DNA from: Microbulbifer sp. GL-2
Lineage (GTDB): Bacteria > Pseudomonadota > Gammaproteobacteria > Pseudomonadales > Cellvibrionaceae
NCBI RefSeq assembly: GCF_007183175.1
Contig: NZ_AP019807.1
Location: forward strand, 4,522,001-4,586,000
Reading direction: 5' to 3'
DNA length: 64,000 bases
The notes under the pieces are model-generated. The model was not told where the DNA came from. It was given only the letters and a program-made list of their open reading frames with translations, and searched no databases. Shown here in pieces: positions 60,023 to 64,000 of this stretch. The translations under genes were made by a program, and so were the position numbers. Position 1 is the first letter of the stretch; each line of letters opens with the position of its first letter.

Positions 60023-61225
60023 TTAAGCCAGTGTACTGGCCAAAGCGTCTATGGCTGCTGCCTCTTGATCCACAAAGCAAGTTCTCTCCGTAATAGCGGG
60101 AATCAAAGTACTATCTGCATATTGGCAACCGATCATTTGGATGGGCTTTTGCCCCGCTTTTTCTGCTGAAGCCGGGGTATGAGCCCTACCAGTACACAGA
60201 GAGTTGAGTAACAAGTCGTAACCGGGCCGCCAGCAGCGCAATTCGGAGAAGCTTTTTCTCAATGCCGCAGCAATACGCATCCCTTCATAATCCAAATCCC
60301 CCCAGAAAAAGATCGGCAGCACAAGCGAATTTTTTTCACACCACCACTCAATAAATTGCCGTCGATTATCTTCAGAAGCCACATTAAATGAACTAAACCG
60401 GATCATATCCTGATTGCGAATCCGTTCTGCCCCGCCCCGATAGCCCTCGCTGTAAACCAATACAGTATGCGCAGGCTGTAATTCAGCCAGACTGATAAAA
60501 GTATCCTGGTTTTCGATAAAAATTACCTGCTCAAATCTCGCAGGCAGATAAACGTGGAGCAACAGCTGGCGCTCCTGGATTTTTCGACTTAACTCCGGGT
60601 ACAGGCTGCGCACCAAAGACCGACGACTGTGTAGCTCAAGATACTTGGAGTCCCCCTTGAAACAGCGGGCAGCCAATTGTCGCCAGGAAATTTTTTTACT
60701 GAATATCAGCTCTTTGCCAATGGAGGCCCAGCAGGAAACAATCTCTTCCACAGACTTAAATCCCGGTTGGAGCTCCAATCCACTCAGAGGAAAAGCGGCG
60801 GGGTTTTCAAAGCGATCTGCATAGGGCTCAAGAATACTGGACCAGGATGATTTGCGCACAATGGGAGATGGACGATTGAGCCACAAGCGCAATTGATCCT
60901 CACTGGAATCCCGAAATATCAACTGGGCACCCTGCCACTCAGCGATGCCCGGGCGCCTTTTCGGGTTTGGCTTTACGGTGAAACATTGATATTCCCGGGC
61001 AAAATGCTGGAGCTCATTCCACAGCACCTGCTCATCTTGAACCGGGTCTCTAAGTGGCTCCAACACCTCTTGCAAGCGCTTACTACCGGCGCGCAAATCC
61101 AACCTGAAACTGATGCGAGTTTCCGTAGCGCGCTCCAGCTGGCTGTCCCGGCGGTCCAAAATAAAATTCAGGATTCCGATCAACAGCGGGTTTTCTTCCA
61201 CCCAATAGGGTAATGCCTTTTCCAT
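60023..61225 (-). CDS. jetD: Wadjet anti-plasmid system nuclease subunit JetD
   Basis: The ATG at 61225 (MEKALPYWVEENPLLIG) is chosen because GGGAGG lies 7 bases before it. 400 residues. N-terminal helical domain of DUF3322 type; C-terminal Toprim/DUF2220 domain with VIFIENQDTF (Glu), FFWGDLDYEGMRIAAAL (Asp-x-Asp) and FVDQEA. JetD cleaves circular DNA recognised by the JetABC SMC complex. The gene follows jetC by about 40 bases. Confidence 0.9.
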   Translation of the reverse strand: MEKALPYWVEENPLLIGILNFILDRRDSQLERATETRISFRLDLRAGSKRLQEVLEPLRDPVQDEQVLWNELQHFAREYQCFTVKPNPKRRPGIAEWQGAQLIFRDSSEDQLRLWLNRPSPIVRKSSWSSILEPYADRFENPAAFPLSGLELQPGFKSVEEIVSCWASIGKELIFSKKISWRQLAARCFKGDSKYLELHSRRSLVRSLYPELSRKIQERQLLLHVYLPARFEQVIFIENQDTFISLAELQPAHTVLVYSEGYRGGAERIRNQDMIRFSSFNVASEDNRRQFIEWWCEKNSLVLPIFFWGDLDYEGMRIAAALRKSFSELRCWRPGYDLLLNSLCTGRAHTPASAEKAGQKPIQMIGCQYADSTLIPAITERTCFVDQEAAAIDALASTLA

Positions 61226-61281
61226 CGGTTGCCTCCCTGCCAATGGTGGGGTTCACCCCAAGCTATAAACTCCCTGTCACC

Positions 61282-64000
61282 TTACTCTACTTCCACCAGG
61301 TCCATAAAATCCAGTGATGCCTGCTGGCGAATCGTACGGCGGTGGTTGGCCCAGAGTTCAGCAATACGCTCCTGGTTACACACCTTGCGATCCACATACA
61401 CCCGTGTATTCAGCTGGCCGATGGGCTTGGCACTGGGGCACTTACTGAATACAAATTGGTTAGAAATCAGATCCATAAAGGGCCCTGACTTGCTGCTGGG
61501 CATAATAAACAATAGCTGTAGCCCCAGTGTTTCTGTCAGGTAGCGGATCACTTCCTTAGAACGAGATTCATCCATCTTGGAAAAAGCCTCATCCACCAGC
61601 ACCATCTGCAAATGACTGCCACTTTCGCCAAAGCGGAAGGCAGAAGTTACTGCAGCGGAACGGATAATATACGCCGGAGTTTCCAGCTGGCCGCCGGAGC
61701 CTGTGCCATATTGGCTGAGGGCGATAGGCTCTTTACCTTCCGGTTCCTTGTAAATTTCATAGCTGCGGTAATTGCGGTAGTCACTGATACGGTCCAGCTC
61801 GCGTCGCGCCACCTGCTCATCCTCACTCAATAGCATATTCAACAGGCGATCTCGTACCTTGCGGTGCTTGGGCGCCAGATCCGTATCGAACAGGCTTTGC
61901 TCTTCGCCCAGATTCGGCAGTTCAATCACCGCTTTAAAGAAGCTCCAGTACTCCTTAAATTCCGCCACCCACTGGTAGTCGAAACGGAAGCTTTCCCGAT
62001 CGGCGCCGAAACGGTGGTGCTCCAGTTCTTTATTGAGATCATCGAGAACGCGCTTACCATCATTGATGGATTGGTAAATAGCGTGGCACAAATGGGTGAC
62101 AAAAGTGGTGTTGAAGGATTTTTTCAACCCCAATAATTGATCGTGGCGCTCAACCAGCAGGTTGTTCTTCAACCGATTGCGCAGGGTCTCCACCTGCCCC
62201 CCCAAGCCGCTGATCAACTTGAACAGGGCATCCTTATGGCCCCCAGTCAGGTCCGGTTCAAACACCAGGGTATCCACGCTGGCACAGGTAGCGTTGTACT
62301 CCATCACGGCGCGATCCAGCTGGCGACTGTATTTTTCCAGCAAGCCCTGCCAGTTTTCGATATCCGCAGAGAAATCAAAGTGATCCGCGGCGCGCTCCAC
62401 CTGCTCGTCGGCGGTGATCAATACCTGCTCGGCATCGAAAGTTGGATCGATGGCGGTAATGCGTCTTACCATCCCCTCGCTTTCACTGGCAGCATCGTCC
62501 AGGGATTCCAGCTCGCTGGACAAAGCATAAAGCAGTTTCTCGTTATTCTTTAACTTTGTTTCCAGGGAACCGGTTTTGCGTTGCAGGCCAGACAATTGAT
62601 CCAGCTGGGTTTTTAGCTGTGCCTTGAGTTCATCCACCTGCTGCTCGAACTGCTCAAAGTCCTTCAGGTCCAGGTTTTCCAGAGCGCGCTCTGCGTTGCG
62701 CCATTCCCGCTGGGCCGCCAGTGCTGAGTCAACAATTGAGAGCAGCTTAATATTCGTCAGTCCGCGCACCGCATTGGTCACTCGGCGGTAGAGCTGGTGG
62801 CGTTCATTTACCTGTGTGGCCTCTTCGAGCAGCTCCTCCATGGCGCGTTGCTGCGCAGCCAATGCACGGGCACGGGCGCCCTGGCCAAATACCAGTTCGG
62901 CATCGTCCATATCACAACGCCACATGCTGTAATTGCCACTGGCCATACCGTCGGCGGTCAGGCCCCGACGGGTACCGCGCAGTTCGTGCTCATCCTCAAC
63001 TTGCACCACAGCACCGTAGGACGCACGCAAATAGTGTTCGGCGGTTTTATGGGTAAATTCCATCAGTTCGATAATGGAATCGGCCGGAGTATCCAGACGC
63101 TCGGCATCCCGGCGGGCTTTATCCCCCTGGATAACACGGGCGCGGTTGTTGCGCCCCGGCAGGCTGCGCACGATGCGAATCGCCCGGGCTTCAAATTCTG
63201 GCTCCACAATAATGGAGAAGCGCGCGCCGCCCAGATAGCCTTCAATCGCCATCTGCCAGCGCTCATCCAACACTTCCACATAGTCACACAGGACGCGGGG
63301 CTCCGCTTCCGGGCACTGCTCGCGGATCGCCGCCAGGGCCGCTTCCACCGCCTGGGGATAGCGAACGCGGTTGGCCTGCAAATGTTGAATGCGGCTTTCC
63401 TGGGTGCGCAGCTGCTTTTGCAATTGCTGTACTTTTTGCTCCCAGCGGGAAGCCTGCTGGGCAATCTGTTCTTTCGGCGAGGATGTATCCCCGCCAGTAC
63501 CTTTGTCACTGCTTTCCAGCAGGTCACAGAGGCGATTCTGCAAAGCTTCGCTGCTGGCAGTCCGTTCGCGCAGGGGCTCCAGTGCGGCCAAATCGATCCA
63601 GTCCTTACCCAGCAGCTTGTGCAGATCCGGCAAGTCTTCCTCGCGCGCCACCTGCTTGATTGACTGCACCAACGTCTTATCGGAAAAGGCGCTGATTTCC
63701 AGCTCGGCGGAAGTGCTATTAAGCAGGTTTAACAACTCTTCGGCAGCTCCGCGGTTCTCGCGCCAGCGGGCCTCTTCGGCCGACAGCGGTGTGTGCTGCT
63801 GGGACAGGAGATTCAGGGCATTGTTAATGCGCTGCTCCAAATCATCCTTATTGCGCAGTGCATCGATACCCAAGCGCTGGGCCTGAAGCTCAACCAGCTG
63901 GCCATTGAGCTGATCGACCCGTTCGGAGGAGATGCGCACTTCGCGCTCATTGTTTTCCAGGTCACCGCGTAATTTCTGCTGATCATTCTTACCGCTCAGG
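61282..64000 (-). CDS. jetC: Wadjet SMC-like ATPase JetC, 5' part outside the window
   Basis: The frame is open to the right edge (905 codons seen). Long coiled coils, a hinge-like region around NKVRYPQAVEAAL...CDYVEVLDERWQMAIEGYLGG, and a C-terminal ATPase half with the signature SGGQLETPAYIIRSAA and Walker B MVLVDEAFSKMDE (SbcC/MukB type). The Walker A half lies beyond the edge. With JetA and JetB (expected to the right) it extrudes DNA loops to detect small circular DNA such as plasmids, which JetD then cuts. Confidence 0.9.
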   Translation of the reverse strand, partial: LSGKNDQQKLRGDLENNEREVRISSERVDQLNGQLVELQAQRLGIDALRNKDDLEQRINNALNLLSQQHTPLSAEEARWRENRGAAEELLNLLNSTSAELEISAFSDKTLVQSIKQVAREEDLPDLHKLLGKDWIDLAALEPLRERTASSEALQNRLCDLLESSDKGTGGDTSSPKEQIAQQASRWEQKVQQLQKQLRTQESRIQHLQANRVRYPQAVEAALAAIREQCPEAEPRVLCDYVEVLDERWQMAIEGYLGGARFSIIVEPEFEARAIRIVRSLPGRNNRARVIQGDKARRDAERLDTPADSIIELMEFTHKTAEHYLRASYGAVVQVEDEHELRGTRRGLTADGMASGNYSMWRCDMDDAELVFGQGARARALAAQQRAMEELLEEATQVNERHQLYRRVTNAVRGLTNIKLLSIVDSALAAQREWRNAERALENLDLKDFEQFEQQVDELKAQLKTQLDQLSGLQRKTGSLETKLKNNEKLLYALSSELESLDDAASESEGMVRRITAIDPTFDAEQVLITADEQVERAADHFDFSADIENWQGLLEKYSRQLDRAVMEYNATCASVDTLVFEPDLTGGHKDALFKLISGLGGQVETLRNRLKNNLLVERHDQLLGLKKSFNTTFVTHLCHAIYQSINDGKRVLDDLNKELEHHRFGADRESFRFDYQWVAEFKEYWSFFKAVIELPNLGEEQSLFDTDLAPKHRKVRDRLLNMLLSEDEQVARRELDRISDYRNYRSYEIYKEPEGKEPIALSQYGTGSGGQLETPAYIIRSAAVTSAFRFGESGSHLQMVLVDEAFSKMDESRSKEVIRYLTETLGLQLLFIMPSSKSGPFMDLISNQFVFSKCPSAKPIGQLNTRVYVDRKVCNQERIAELWANHRRTIRQQASLDFMDLVEVE

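Noticed and set aside
1..64000. CRISPR arrays, rRNA genes
   Set aside because: No regularly spaced direct repeats with unique spacers and no rRNA sequence seen.

Overview
The window looks like the chromosome of a marine gammaproteobacterium. The core genes (cysC, nhaA, folD, rsuA, rsmC, a free-methionine sulfoxide reductase) and the tRNAs with encoded CCA ends fit a Cellvibrionales/Microbulbifer-like host. That taxonomic guess is inference; no rRNA or marker gene here fixes it.

Layout. 0-12.6 kb is mostly host sequence: the start of a PLP-dependent enzyme, tRNA-Asp and tRNA-Val, a DUF6351 hydrolase split at a G8 tract, cysC, a DUF805 protein, nhaA with a structured leader, a universal stress protein with an upstream FNR-type box, a small-gene pair, an IS30 element and a secreted glycerophosphodiesterase. 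13.2-16.6 kb is a mobile-DNA scar. It holds an IS3 element (orfB with an in-frame stop), an IS110-family element (transposase with an in-frame stop) and two small secreted-protein genes. These are associated with an attC-like imperfect palindrome, so the region may be a fragment of integron cassettes without an integrase.

16.9-49.1 kb is a lambda-like siphophage prophage of about 32 kb. Late genes run leftward: lysis, terminase, gpW, portal (frameshifted), ClpP-protease/capsid fusion, DUF2190 decoration protein, head-tail joining, tail terminator and tube, tail chaperones with an A8 slippery site, tape measure, a giant SGNH-hydrolase tail protein, DUF1833, NlpC/P60, TipJ. About 4 kb of cargo splits the head-tail joining gene from the tail terminator gene. 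It carries a secreted endonuclease/exonuclease/phosphatase-fold protein next to a small secreted protein, plus a BRO antirepressor. The immunity region is at 44.8-46.0 kb: Cro-like and CI/LexA-like genes diverge over three operator-like palindromes, and two more copies sit before a rightward operon of tiny overlapping genes that ends in DUF4224 and the integrase. A candidate replication origin with repeated ACCGGT motifs lies inside the split replication gene.

49.1-54.5 kb is an AT-rich accessory zone. It contains DUF2971, an orphan 13-repeat curlin-like gene, a small outer-membrane protein and its partial copy, an HNH remnant, and three copies of the 3' end plus terminator of tRNA-His, a pattern expected of repeated integration at that tRNA. 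The intact tRNA-His, -Arg and -Pro follow. 54.8-64 kb returns to host genes and ends in jetD and the 3' part of jetC of a Wadjet defence system cut by the window edge.

Several genes carry a single lesion (DUF6351, portal, replication gene, IS3 orfB, IS110 transposase, an 80-codon phage gene). These could be real decay, recoding or sequence error; the sequence alone does not decide.
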